DNA from: Chrysomallon squamiferum
Lineage: Eukaryota; Mollusca; Gastropoda; Neomphalida; Peltospiridae
Assembly: GCA_012295275.1 (NCBI GenBank)
Contig: CM022676.1
Span: 2,074,503 to 2,138,502 of the forward strand
Reading direction: 5' to 3'
DNA: 64,000 nt
Under the pieces are notes generated by a model. That model saw only the letters and a program-made list of their open reading frames with translations, ran no database searches and was not told the origin of the DNA. The first letter of the stretch is position 1; every line of letters starts with the position of its first letter. The position numbers and the translations under genes were made by a program. Positions 1 to 11,859 of this stretch are shown here, piece after piece.

Positions 1-32
1 TGTCAGTTCACGTTGAATAAATACAAAATTAC

Positions 33-98
<66 letters not shown>

Positions 99-237
99 TT
101 AGCACGGTTAAATGAATATATGCATATATATGCCTTTCCTATCTAATATTCTATATTAGTATATGTACTTGTGTGTGTATGTATATATACACACACACAC
201 CCGCACACACACACACATATCTATATATATATTAGTT

Positions 238-289
<52 letters not shown>

Positions 290-400
290 GTAACAATACA
301 TTAATTTAGAATATTGTGTAAATAACAATGGACATTTGTGATTTTTTATTCATTTTCCGTTCCAGCACGAACACATTCCTTGTAGTATACATAACAGATA
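1..400. repeat. Microsatellite-rich 5' flank of lectin 1
   Basis: No gene is seen. The stretch holds a (TG)n run at about 46-94, a short AC/TG-rich segment around 160-220, and an (AAT)n run at about 237-290. Lectin 1 begins at 401, so its promoter should lie in the last 100-150 bases, but no convincing TATA box was identified. Confidence 0.8.
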
Positions 401-501
401 ATGATATATCCGTATTTACTATTTACATGGGTTTATTTTTATACAGGTAAGCATAAAATTCTGTTTCTTAAAATCTGTTATTATTATTATTATTATTATT
501 A

Positions 502-543
<42 letters not shown>

Positions 544-1091
544 TATTATTTTTGTTGTTGTTGTTGTTGTTGTTGTTGTTGAGTGCTGGCGAGGGTGTGT
601 ATAACTAAACATGCAGACAGGCGGACAGATATAAAGTTTCGTAGGAAGACAGACAGACAGACAACAAACAGATTGAAATGTAGATATATATTTATAAAAT
701 ATATTTTTTCTTTCTTTGCAGTGGAAGCAAAACACTGTCCTCTGGACTGGGTGATGTTTGAAGATTCATGCTACACATTGATACAAACAAAACTAACATG
801 GACAGAATCTCAGGTTATACAATTATGTATGTATGCACGTATTTCTTAGGGTTTAATATTCTCTCTCATGTGCGTCTGATTAGACTCTGCACATAGACAA
901 TATTCGGGAGCTCACTGACACAGGAGGCAAACATCTAATCACGACCGCACAGACCCGTCAGATGCCGCTGACGAGACTCGAACGTATGACACCCATTCAC
1001 TCGAACGCGAGGGTGACGACGATACCACTCGGCCAGCAAGACAACGTGATGCCTGTCTGTGTCTAGACATAGCTGTCTGCTTGTGTGTGTG

Positions 1092-1128
<37 letters not shown>

Positions 1129-2110
1129 TGCGTTGTGCACGTGTGTTTGGGTTCGCGAATACAGAAATTATCACAAAAAATAACAGAGAGAGGGTGAGAG
1201 ATGTTGCTATAATTGTTTGTAGTCAGAAATTATATACTTATTTATTTACTTACTCTATGCTACATTATTACTTTACTTTTTGTAAACTTCCTCTGCTTTA
1301 TTTTACTTCACTTTATTTTACTTTATGTTATTTTCCCTTACTTTACTTTGCCTTAACTTACTTTGTTTTTTATTTTGCCTGTTTTACTTTTACTTTACTT
1401 TACTTTACCTTTTTACTCTACATTACTTTACTTTACTTTCTTTTTTATTTTTATTTTTTACCTTTTACTTTACTTTACTTTACTTTACTTTACTTTTTTT
1501 ACTTTTACTTTATTTTAATTTACTTTTTTTTTATTTTATTTTACTTTTACTTTACTTTACTTTTTTACTTTATTTTACTTTACTACTTTACTTTACTTTA
1601 CCTTTTTTTTAGTTTACTTTCCTTTCCTTTATTTTACCTTACTTTATTTAACTTTTATTTTATTTTAATTTATTTAGTTTATTTTACTTTTTTACATTGC
1701 GTTACTTTTTATTATACTTTAAATTATTTTTACCTTACTTTTATTTTATTTTATTTTTTTTTTTTTTACTTTATTTTATTTTACTTTATTTTACTTTATT
1801 TTCTTCATTTTACTTTACTCTACAGTTCACATGTAAGATTCAGAAAGGTTATTTGGCAGAAATCAGCTCGAAAAGAGAAAACCATTTTCTCTTAGGCTAC
1901 ATAAGAAGGAAGGGTAAATATTATTACTACAGATACACGCGAGATCTTTGTCAGCCTCTGCCTATCCCGAATGTTGTCTACGTGCAGAGTGTAATCAGCT
2001 GACGTGAGACAGCAAAATATTCTTTGATAAATATATATACCGCCTGTTTTAGGTTTCTTGGAAATATAAGTACATTTAAAACACCGAAAAAAAAAAAAAA
2101 AAAAAAAAAA

Positions 2111-2159
<49 letters not shown>

Positions 2160-2736
2160 TTGTTTCGTAGGAAGCAACGATTAGCTTCGGTTCCTGAGCA
2201 ACGTCATTAACGTTGTCTTATAGCGTTGTTGTTGTTGTTATTGTAATTAGCGTTGTCTTATGACGTTGCTGTTGTTGTTATTGTAATTAGCGTTGTCTTG
2301 AAGGCCGAATGATGGCGTCATCCGCTGTGACTGAGTCGTATGTTCGAGTCTTGAATGAGTTTTGTCCTCTTGTGTCTATCCATTCTCGAATAAACACACC
2401 CAGTACCTTCAATATACACATCTGCCTGTCTGTCCGTCTGTCTTTCTGTACAGACAGACGCACAGACAGATATGAATAGCTATGTATTCATAAACTCATT
2501 CATTCTCCTTTCACTAAGCATACGCCTTTCCCGTGTGGCTGGGAGGCAATAATCTGTTCAGTGAAGATTACTGGCAGTGGCCTAACTTTGGGTCAATGAG
2601 GTACTCTAACTGGGCCACAGAGCTGAAGGACGATGGCTCTGAAAACTGTCTGACGATCACTCGGTCAGGAAACTGGACTGCATCGTCTTGTTCGCTCAGA
2701 TACCTAGCTCTGTGTGAGACGCAACGAATTCAATGA
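401..2736 (+). CDS. Secreted C-type lectin-like protein, copy 1 (4 exons, 147 aa)
   Basis: Small secreted protein made of a signal peptide and one C-type lectin-like domain (CTLD). Exons by GT-AG rules: 401-446, 722-813, 1826-1913, 2519-2736; phases 1, 0, 1 join without a stop. Exon 1 encodes a hydrophobic, aromatic-rich leader (MIYPYLLFTWVYFYT). Exon 2 carries the long-form N-terminal cysteines (HCPLDW...SCY), exon 3 the helix with C1 and YLAEIS, exon 4 the WLGG core, ENC (C2), SSC (C3) and LCE (C4). The EPN/QPD sugar-specificity tripeptide is absent (region reads NWATELKDDGSENC), so calcium-dependent sugar binding is doubtful. NWT is a possible N-glycosylation site. The exon 2 donor (GTTATA) is weak. 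Intron 2 is filled with TTTAC-type repeats and a SINE. A possible AATAAA lies at 3388. The CTLD assignment is firm; the ligand is unknown. Confidence 0.85.
479..582. repeat. (TTA)n followed by (TTG)n microsatellite
   Basis: Two adjoining trinucleotide runs inside intron 1 of lectin 1. The low-complexity reading frames over it are artefacts. Confidence 0.9.
880..1045 (-). mobile_element. tRNA-derived SINE-like element
   Basis: Read on the minus strand, TGGCCGAGTGGTA (1023-1035) matches a Pol III A box of the tRNA-Ser/Leu type, and GTTCGAGTCTC (973-983) matches a B box about 45 nt downstream. The sequence then leaves tRNA homology (about 880-960), as in the body of a SINE. It lies in intron 2 of lectin 1. 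The ends are approximate and no target-site duplication was resolved. Confidence 0.6.
1085..1128. repeat. (TG)n microsatellite
   Basis: Dinucleotide run in intron 2 of lectin 1. Confidence 0.9.
1250..1820. repeat. TTTAC/TTTTA pentanucleotide-type low-complexity tract
   Basis: About 570 bases of degenerate CTTTA/TTTTA repeats immediately before the exon 3 acceptor of lectin 1. They form a very long natural polypyrimidine tract. The Phe/Tyr/Leu-rich frames over it are not genes. Confidence 0.9.
2084..2155. repeat. Poly-A tract
   Basis: About 70 bases of nearly pure A in intron 3 of lectin 1. It could be the tail of a retroposed element, but no element body is evident next to it. Confidence 0.85.
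2210..2296 (+). repeat. Short tandem duplication (about 50 bp, two copies)
   Basis: GCGTTGTCTTAT followed by GTTGTTGTTATTGTAATTA occurs twice in succession, and a third GCGTTGTCTT starts at about 2291. It lies directly in front of the SINE-like piece at 2299. Confidence 0.7.
2299..2400 (+). mobile_element. tRNA-derived SINE-like element
   Basis: AAGGCCGAATGATGG (about 2301-2315) resembles an A box and GTTCGAGTC (2342-2350) is a canonical B box at normal tRNA spacing. Sequence downstream is not tRNA-like. It sits in intron 3 of lectin 1, in the opposite orientation to the element at 880-1045. The A box is degraded and the ends are uncertain. Confidence 0.5.
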
Positions 2737-2744
2737 GGTGTTAT

Positions 2745-3158
2745 TTACTACTACTACTACCACTACCACTACTGTTACAACTACTACTACTGCTACTACT
2801 ACTACTGTTTCTGCTGCTGCTACTACTACCACCATTGTTATTACTATTATTATTGTTATAATAATTATTATTATTATTACAATTTTACTACTATAACTAC
2901 TACTTCTGCTGCTGCTGCTACTACTACTACTACCACTACCACTACTGTTACAACTACTCCTACTATTATTACTACTGCTACTGCTACTATTATTAGTACT
3001 ACTACTACTACTACTGTTTCTGCAGCTACTACTACTACCACCATTGTTATTACTATTATTATTGTTATAATTATTATTATTATTATTATTACAATTTTAC
3101 TACTATAACTACTACTTCTGCTGCTGCTGCTACTGCTACTACTACTACCACCACCACC

Positions 3159-3198
<40 letters not shown>

Positions 3199-3215
3199 GT
3201 TGTTGTTGTTGTTGT
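2745..3215. repeat. Duplicated ACT/ATT trinucleotide block
   Basis: An imperfect (ACT)n-(CTG)n-(ATT)n segment of about 190-210 bases is present twice in tandem: CCACTACCACTACTGTTAC occurs near 2760 and again near 2932. The second copy is followed by (ATT)n and (GTT)n. Val/Ile/Thr-rich frames here are artefacts. Confidence 0.8.
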
Positions 3216-4016
3216 TGTTATTGTTATAGTTACGTATTTTACGTGTTTTATTAATTTGACATATCACCTGAAATATTTACATTACTCTTTTCTTGCCCGT
3301 ATTAATTATACAAGTTGCGTAATTCATATCTTTTACTTAGATGACAAACAGACAGAAGTAACATAAAGAGTAAATTAATTAAGTAAGAATAAAGACTATC
3401 TTTTTTGTTGTTGTTGTAATATTTACTGCTTCTCTTACAGGATATAAAGGTGTGGATTTCGTTAAACTACCTAAACATTTTTTTTTTATTGTAAATCCAA
3501 ATTGAAACAGTTTTAAATAAATGTGCTTTAGCGTTGTTGTATTTGTTGTTATCATTGTTTTTATTTTTCCTGGTTTGATTGTATTGCTTACATTTGTGTA
3601 TAACACAATTATATGATTATAATGAATGTATTATCTTTGTATGTATGAATATATATGCAGATATTTTTATGAATAAACATACTCACATATCCATGCAAAC
3701 AATACATACCAAATTATTGATAAAACTGATATGTCAGCGAAAGAGCGTTAATAAAAAAACATTTTACTGTTTTTATAATTAAATATGCAAAGATTTATTT
3801 GAAAATATGTGACGATATATTGATGAAAATATTTTTGTTTTGAACTTGCATTTATTTTCCTCACTAAACTGTGGATGAAATTCAATTTACTCAAAGTCAG
3901 TTTAATTGAAATATCTAGTGTTTGTCGAAGTGGTTTCTTTTCTTTTTGTTTATATATATAATATATATATACGACACACACGCATGTATATAATCTATCT
4001 CTCTCTAAATATATGC

Positions 4017-4049
<33 letters not shown>

Positions 4050-4520
4050 TGTATGTTTGTATGTATATTTGTATGTATCATGTATATTTATATGTATGCA
4101 AATATGTGTGCATATGCAAATGAATATTTCAAGTGACGAGTATTTGTCAGATTTTCGATTCATATGTTTTCAGACACAAAAATTTGTAAACTCCCAATAT
4201 ACATCTGTTTTGTATGTTTTTGTAAATATGCAAATACAACGAAATTAAACTGACTGATTTAGTTACTTGTTTATCTGCTTGCTTGTTTTTACATCTGTTT
4301 ATTAATTGATTGATTTATTTTAACAAACACACACAGACACACACACACACACTCACATATATGTACATATATTCATATCGCCTTAACGATATCGTTGTTT
4401 CGTTTTGTTTCTGTTTATTTTTCAGCATAAATGCAAACTTGACAAAATCCAAATCGGATATAAATAAAAGTGAATATTTAGCAGTGATTTTGACATTTTT
4501 AACAGTTACAAAAAACAAAC
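3216..4520. other. Intergenic region between lectins 1 and 2
   Basis: No gene seen. It holds a possible polyadenylation signal for lectin 1 (AATAAA at 3388-3393), a (GTAT)n run at about 4020-4060 and a (CA)n run at about 4326-4352. The last hundred bases should include the lectin 2 promoter. Confidence 0.7.
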
Positions 4521-4599
4521 ATGTTTTACTTCTTGTTGTTTGTATTAGTTACACTATTTCACTCTGGTAAGCAGACGGTAAGCTACAGCTACAACAACA

Positions 4600-5190
4600 A
4601 TTACAGATAATTACTGCCACTGGTTTAAAATACTACATCCTGTAGTAGTACTATCGTTATAATTTCTTCTCTTACTAAACTACTTCTTTTACTATATCTA
4701 CTACAGTTATTACTATTACTGTTACAAATGTTATTGTTGTTCAAATCCTAGTGCTACATCTACCATTACTAGTGCAGCTACTACTACTTGAAGTACTACT
4801 ATTACTACCAATACTACTACTACAACAACTGCTAATACTTCTACAATTACTATTTGAATTATTACTTCCACTACAATAACTTTCTAAATTTGTTGCTGTT
4901 ATGTTTACTGCTATTACTACTACTACTACTACTACTACTGCACTCCATCTACTACAGACATTACTGTTGCTAGAACTATTACTATTATTATTTCAACTAC
5001 GAATATTTTATTATTATTTCTATTAGTGTTACTGCTAATGTACTAGTAGCTGTTTTCGTAGCTCTGTTAGTAATATAACAACTACCAGTAATAACATAGT
5101 AGTAGTAGAAACAGAAATAGTCATGGTAATAGTAGTAGTAATAGTAATAGTAGTAGTAGTACAGTAAATTTCTTATTGCCTGCATTTCTA
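4600..5190. repeat. Degenerate ACT/AGT trinucleotide region
   Basis: Intron 1 of lectin 2 is mostly imperfect (ACT)n, turning into the complementary (AGT)n at about 5040-5160. The two arms face each other, so the region could fold back on itself. Confidence 0.7.
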
Positions 5191-5432
5191 AGTTAAGCAA
5201 AATAATAACAAAAATAATGTTATCTTGATGAGAGTTTTTCACGTTTTCTTTCGTCTGTGCAGCACACATGTGAACATGGCTGGACTGTTTATGGAGGTTT
5301 ATGTTATGCACTACTGCGCACGAAACAAACCTGGCCTGATTCACTGGTATAAATTACGTATGTGCGTGTGTGAGTAAGATTATGCGCACGTGCTTGTATG
5401 AGAGAGAAATCAAGAAAAATCATCTCCATATG

Positions 5433-5543
<111 letters not shown>

Positions 5544-5589
5544 AGTTCCGATAACTAGCAATTTATTATTGTTGTTATTGTTGTTGTTG

Positions 5590-5624
<35 letters not shown>

Positions 5625-6399
5625 GTTGTTGTTGTTGTTGTTTTTATTATTAATGTTATTATTATTGTTGTTGTTATAGTTGTTGTTGTTATTATTATTG
5701 TTATTATTTATCAGATTTCGTGCAGGGCTTTGGATGGATATTTGGCTGATATTACTACTTACGACGAAAAATAGCTTTTTAACTCACTTCATCAAAATGC
5801 TCTGTAAATGCTGTTAAATATTAATTCTACATCTGATACTGCTACTGCGACTATGGCTATTACTTCTACTGTTGTTTTACTGCTACGACTACTCCTGCTA
5901 TTATCACTACACTATTGTTGCTACTACTAGCAAAACCTTATTGCTATTACTACTTCTAATATTACTACTAGTACACGACTACTATTACTGCAACTACGAC
6001 TATTTCTGTTATTACTACTACTACGACTATTGCTACACGTATGAAAACAGAGATGCACTTAGTAAGATAGGTAGATAAAGAATCACAGTCACATACAGAC
6101 AGACAGACAGATAGAGAACGTGTTAAATTCAACATTACCTGAGTTGTTTCGATTTTTCATTTTACGAAGGGAAAGAAAGCGAAGTTTGGGTTGGTGGTAC
6201 TGATCTGCTGTACGAAGCGTTCTGGACGTGGTCCAGAGCTGGGCGGGAGATTGTGTTTAAACACTGGGACGAAAACCAGCCGAGCAATACGGGAGACTAC
6301 GAACACTGTTTAGTTCTGAAGACAAACACAAGATGGGACGACGTCTGGTATCTCAACAAACGGCGTCAGCTCTGTAAAAGACGACTCGGAAGGTGTTAA

Positions 6400-6543
6400 C
6401 ATTTTAAAATTATTTATTTGTATCATAATTGTACATCTTCGTCTCCATAATTACGTATGTAAGAAACTGTATTTCTACCTATATGTGTATGTATATATGT
6501 GTATGTATGTACGTACGTTAGTATATTTGTTTGTATGTATATG

Positions 6544-6575
<32 letters not shown>

Positions 6576-7850
6576 TGTATGTATGTATGTATGCATATAT
6601 GCATGTATTATGCTACTGTTTTACTACAAATGCTATTACTTGTAGTCGTAAAGCTCTTCTGGTACTATTTCTACTATTACTATTTCACTATCACTACTTT
6701 GTCTAAAAAGCTAAAATTTCTATGTGTATGTATATCTGTGTATCTTTATAGTTGTATGTATGTATGTATGTATGTATATCTGTGTATCTTTATAGTTGAA
6801 TGTCTGTATGTATGTAAGTCTGTATGTCTGTATGTCTGTCTGTATGTCTGTATGTCTGCATGTCTGTATGTATGTCTGTATGTAGTCTGTATGTATGTCT
6901 GTATGTATGTATGTATGTATGTATGAATATATGTATCTATGTATAGTTTTCATTCAGATGTTTTTGATTCTGGCCAAATAACGCCTGCGTTTTTTCATTC
7001 CAGCTACGGCTACTACTATAGAATTTGAAACTGTTTACAGTATTTTAAACAGAAATAAAGTTTGTTCTTTCTGGTAGTCTTCTCCTTCTTGTGTTCATGA
7101 ACTCACTATTATTGTTGCTGATGTTATTGTTGTTGTTATTCTTATTATTCTTATTATTGCTATTATTACTGTTATTTCTAATATTTTTATTATCATTGTT
7201 GTTTACTGAATTACGAACTCACAGAAACGCAAATAATTCTCATCATTTATCATATTTTGCATTTAATATATACAGAGTATGTAGGTTATATTAAGTTAGA
7301 TATGCATACAAAGGTAGAACGACAGGTAGATAGATAGATAGGTGGATAGTAGACAGGTGTCTAGATATATAGAATAGATAGATATATTTACAGACAGACA
7401 GACAGATTAGATAGTACGCAAGTAGGTTTATGGATGAGTATTGATAGGCTGTGTATGGAGATAGATTATATATATATATATATATGGATACATACATCAT
7501 TTGTTTTGTGTAAAGCTTGGATACTAGTGTATGCATGTTTTCTGTGTACGTGTATTTTGTGTTCACACGAACCTTTTTTTTTATGCATATTATCTTCCAT
7601 GTCATAATATCTCGCGTGGCGCCATTACAGCTGAAGTTATGAATATTAATTACAAATATTTAAATAGTGTCTTCCCATGTGTTTCATCCTATGAATAAAT
7701 TATCCTACACAATATTGCATTTCAAAATTATTTCATATATATGGGCTCTAAAGCAACGCAACCATATATACCTGTCAGGTAAATTACGTTGCTGCTATAG
7801 GTGAAAGTGTAATATAACTGAACCAAAACTGTGAGGATTTTTAAAACAAG
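6400..7850. other. Intergenic region between lectins 2 and 3
   Basis: No complete gene. It holds (GTAT)n and (GTCT)n runs at about 6485-6600 and 6720-6940, TTA/TTG runs near 7105-7200, and a short (TA)n near 7468. An acceptor-like CATTCCAG at about 7002 followed by AATAAA near 7053 could be a 3'UTR exon of lectin 2; this is weak. Confidence 0.65.
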
Positions 7851-8974
7851 ATGTTTTATTTTAAACTGGTTGTAGCGTTTGCCTTTTTACATACAAGTAA
7901 GCTTATTATGTTATTGATAGAATGTTGAAATGTTACAACTGTGTCTATAAATATAAGTTACACTACCAATGTTTTTGGAAATAACATTTTAAATGTTACG
8001 AATGTATTTGGCAATAAATGTTAACAGCATTACCAATGTATTTTTAGAAATAGCATTTGGAAATAAAATATTTAAATATTACAAAGGTATTGGTAAATAA
8101 ATAAGATACTATTTTATTACTAATGTATTTGTAGAAATTATATAATATTTACAGTAAATTATTACCATTTGTTTGTAGACAAAACGTTTACAGTGCTACC
8201 TGTGTCTTTGTGGTTGCAAATCTTTAAACATATTAAGGATTAATTTATCGAAATTATAAAATATTTACGATATTAGTTTTATTGTAAACAGAACATTCAA
8301 AATATATTATTAGAAATCATAAAATATTTGATATTATTAATATATATTTGTTCCTAAATTGAATCTACATTTTTAAAAAATGTATTCAAACACATTCTTT
8401 GTAGAGTAACATTTTCAGATATTTTATACAAATACATTTTTTACTAAAGACTATTTTGAGATCTTGTAAGCGACTGAATTTTTTGTTTAGGAGTATTTTG
8501 AGAGTTTACATCTAAATGATTTCTTTCTAACGAATATCCTGACAGCTTATGCAAAATTCTTTGTTTAGAAATAATTTGAGAATGTATGTAACATTATTTG
8601 TTCAGGATAACTTCTTGAGGATATTTCGAGGACTTGTATACGAATGATTTTTCTTATTATTACAACCTGTATACGAAACAGCTGCTTGGCCAGATAAATT
8701 GGTTTTGTCGTTAAATGAACTGAGAACTAGGATAATACCATGATGTTTGGTTATTATTATCATAATCATCATCTTTGTCATTATCCTCACCATCATTATT
8801 ATTTGTATTAATGTTGTTGTTGTTATTAGTACTTTTATTGCTTTTACTATTATTAGCATCATTGTTGCTATCATCATCACCATCATCATTCTTCTTCTTC
8901 TTTTTCTTCTAATTCTTGTCCTTCTTGTTATTAATGCTATCACTGTGAGTTATTACTGTTATCATCATTTTTGC

Positions 8975-9025
<51 letters not shown>

Positions 9026-10894
9026 TGTCACTGTTATCATCATTTTTGTTATTATTATTACCATTATTATTTTTATTACTGTTGTTGTTATTTTTGTTAT
9101 TACTATTATCTTCATTATCAACTTCGTCATCATTATTATCATTACTGTTATCATCGTCATCATTGTTAAAATAATACTGGAACGACTGTTTCCCTCATGT
9201 TTGTATTCAACACAAACAACTTACTTATGAACATATCATGACTTTGCTCTGCAGTGAGGGCGGGATGCCCCTCGGGCTGGGTGTATTACTCAGGCTCTTG
9301 TTACTTCATCCCAAATGAAGCAGGCACCTGGTTTCGTCTGTGGGTAGGGAATATTTTATTGTATACAATTTCATATCTGTCTTTGTATGTGTATGTATAT
9401 GTGTGTGTATCTACGTATGTATACCTGTATTTATGTGTGTGTGCATGAGTGTGTGTTTCTGTGTATCTATCTACGAATGTATGTATGCATTTATCTATGC
9501 ATCTATGCATGTATGTATATATGTATGTATGTATGTTTGTCTATTTATGTATGTATGTATGTTTGTCTATTTATGTGTGTGCGTTACTTGAATGATTGTA
9601 TTTCTATGTATGCATGCATTTATATGTGTATGTAAATTTTTATTTATGCTTGTGTGACTGTATATATGGATGTATGTGTGTATGTAAGCATGTATAAGAA
9701 AAATAATAAGAACATTTCCGGGTTTTAAATTTGTTTTGGATAAAGTATGTTTGTCTGCATGACACTATGTGTGTCTGTGTACGACATATACATCAAACTG
9801 GGTTTGCGTTTCCGTTTATCAACGTGCAAGCTTATAAGAGTGTGAATTATTTCCGTATGTTTTTGTGATTCGATATTTAGCATGCAAACACACTTTAGAT
9901 ATCTCAGTAACGTGTGTGTAAGCGCGCGCGTGTGTGTGCGTGTGTGTGTGTGTGTGTGCGTGTGTGTGTGTGTGCGTGTGTGTGTGCGTGTGTGTGTGTT
10001 TGTGTGTGTGTATGTGTGTGAATGTGTGTGTGTGTATGAACATATAACCAATGCAGAAAGTTATTTGTGTCAGGTTGCAATAGTATCAGACTATAGAAAT
10101 TAATTCACCTTTTCATATATATATATGTATATACATACACACACATACACACACATACACATACAAACACATACATACATATATAGATATACATACATGC
10201 ATACATCCATATATATATATGCACATACATACATACATACATACATACATACATACATACATACATACATACATACATACATACATACATACATACGCAC
10301 ACTTAATACTGTTTGTTTTATATTCTATATTCCGCAGTACATATGTTTACATTCTCACAAATCGTACTTGGCTGAAGTCAGTTCTGACGGTGAAAACGAC
10401 TTTTTAACGAATTACATACAGGGGACACGTACGTCTTTATTTATTTGTTTATTTGTTTGTTTTTTTATCTATATATCTATCTCTTTTATTTATTTATTTA
10501 ATTATATTTTTATTTAGTTATTTATCATTTTATTTATTTACTTATTTATTTTTGTATTATAATTTTTTTTCTAGAATATTGTTTAGAGTTAAAACCTTAA
10601 AAATGACAAAGATATAAGATATAATTAACAATGAAAAACAACTACTGTATCTACAACAGCTACAACTAACACGTCTCTCGCTGCTGTTCCTGCTACTGCT
10701 ACATCTTTGTTTAGTACACTGCAGATATATCACCCACAACAACAATAATGACGACGACCATCAAAACCACCACAACAACAATAAAAATAGTTATAACAAC
10801 AAGAGCAATAATATTAAAAATGATCACAATAATAATAAAGATGATGATGATGATGATTATAGTAATACCTGTAACAACAAAAACATAAATAGTA

Positions 10895-10937
<43 letters not shown>

Positions 10938-11443
10938 TAATAATAATAATAATCATTTGCCATAATCATCATAAATAAGTTAACAATGATGATAATATTA
11001 ATAACTATAAGATCAACAACAATAAGAATATTAATTACAATTACAATTGTCTCGATCCGTCCTATTTTCAATATTAATTCTTATCTTTGATTTCTTCCTT
11101 TAATATCCTATTTTCAGTATTACTTTTTATCTTTGATTTCTTCATGAAATATCCTATTTTCAGTATTAATACTCATCTTTGATTTCTTCACCAAATGTCT
11201 GATTTTCACAATTCAGCTGACTACGGCTTCTGGTTGGCTGGAAGCGACTCCATTGTGGAAGGTTTCTGGGTTTGGTTTATGACTTGGCGAATGGTCACAT
11301 ACACGAAATATGCGCCGTATCGTCCTGACAATCTCTTCAGACATGAGCACTGTCTAGTGCTGGAGAAGAATTCGCGTTGGAATGATATCTATTGTAGAAG
11401 AAAACATCATGGCATTTGTGAAAAGCGATTGACTCAGACATAA
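7851..11443 (+). CDS. Secreted C-type lectin-like protein, copy 3 (4 exons, 150 aa)
   Basis: Third member of the lectin array and the cleanest one. Exons: 7851-7896, 9255-9343, 10338-10428, 11217-11443; phases 1, 0, 1, total 453 nt including TAA. Exon 1 encodes [15 protein letters not shown], a typical signal peptide. The CTLD shows the long-form cysteines (GCPSGW...SCY), YLAEVS and ENDFL, then FWLAGSD, FWVW, EHCLVL, RWNDIYC and GICEKR, so C1-C4 and C2-C3 can both form. The sugar-site tripeptide reads RPD instead of EPN or QPD, while the WND motif is kept. This suggests altered calcium or sugar binding, but that cannot be decided from sequence. A polyadenylation signal AATAAA lies 132 nt after the stop. 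The large introns are full of (ATT)n, (GTAT)n and (GT)n repeats. Confidence 0.88.
8740..9170. repeat. (ATT)/(ATC) trinucleotide region
   Basis: Imperfect trinucleotide repeats in intron 1 of lectin 3, including a purer (ATT)n core at about 8976-9025. Confidence 0.85.
9370..10300. repeat. (GTAT)n, (GT)n and (ACAT)n microsatellites
   Basis: Intron 2 of lectin 3 holds GTAT-type repeats (9370-9680), a GT run with GC interruptions (9911-10040) and an ACAT run (10130-10297). The GTAT and ACAT arms are complementary in type and could pair. Confidence 0.9.
10730..11060. repeat. (AAT)/(AAC) trinucleotide region
   Basis: Imperfect AAT/AAC/ATG repeats in intron 3 of lectin 3, densest at 10896-10953. 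Confidence 0.85.
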
Positions 11444-11574
11444 CTCTATAGATTTCAGCACTGCAAGGTTCTATTTGCTGTACATTCTTTCATATACAAT
11501 ATAACACATTCAGTTTGATATGAAGATAAATTAGTATTGTACTGAACATTTTTATTTATTTCAGTTTGAAGGCA

Positions 11575-11580
11575 AATAAA
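11575..11580 (+). terminator. Polyadenylation signal of lectin 3
   Basis: AATAAA, 132 nt downstream of the lectin 3 stop codon. Confidence 0.6.
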
Positions 11581-11786
11581 ACAGTCAATGTTCATAGATA
11601 TCTGTCATTATTATATGAAACAAAATAAACAATGACTTAGATCCACAAACTATGTTGGTTCCTATAAGAAACCTGTAAAAAGAAAATACGATTGTACTAA
11701 TTACATTAATTTTATTCCTTTACGCAACAAAAGAAATCAGGAACTATATTAAAAACTATATTCCTTTCAGACATCAAGTTTGTCAC

Positions 11787-11850
11787 CAATGAAAAATAAT
11801 TTAGGGAAAGATACTATTCATATATTTACTATCTACAGTTACCTATCCAT
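11787..11850 (+). promoter_or_regulatory. Relic of the BTB-cluster promoter module
   Basis: ATGAAAAATAATTTAGGGAA and the following ~45 bases align with the upstream part of the promoter modules at 25.29, 29.02, 35.69 and 42.07 kb (shared GAAAAATAATTTAG, then TTTACT.TCTAC.GTTA). The downstream half of the module, with its ISRE-like motif, is missing: telomere-like repeats begin at about 11860 instead. This ties the left edge of the satellite array to the BTB cluster. Confidence 0.6.
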
Positions 11851-11859
11851 CAGTTTATG

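Noticed and set aside
1059-1895. 278-aa Phe/Tyr/Leu-rich frame
   Set aside because: It translates the TTTAC repeat of lectin 1 intron 2 and runs into the true exon 3; composition is pure low-complexity.
7002-7062. Possible extra coding exon of lectin 2 after CATTCCAG
   Set aside because: The short frame resembles no CTLD segment and lectin 2 already has its last exon; at most a 3'UTR exon.
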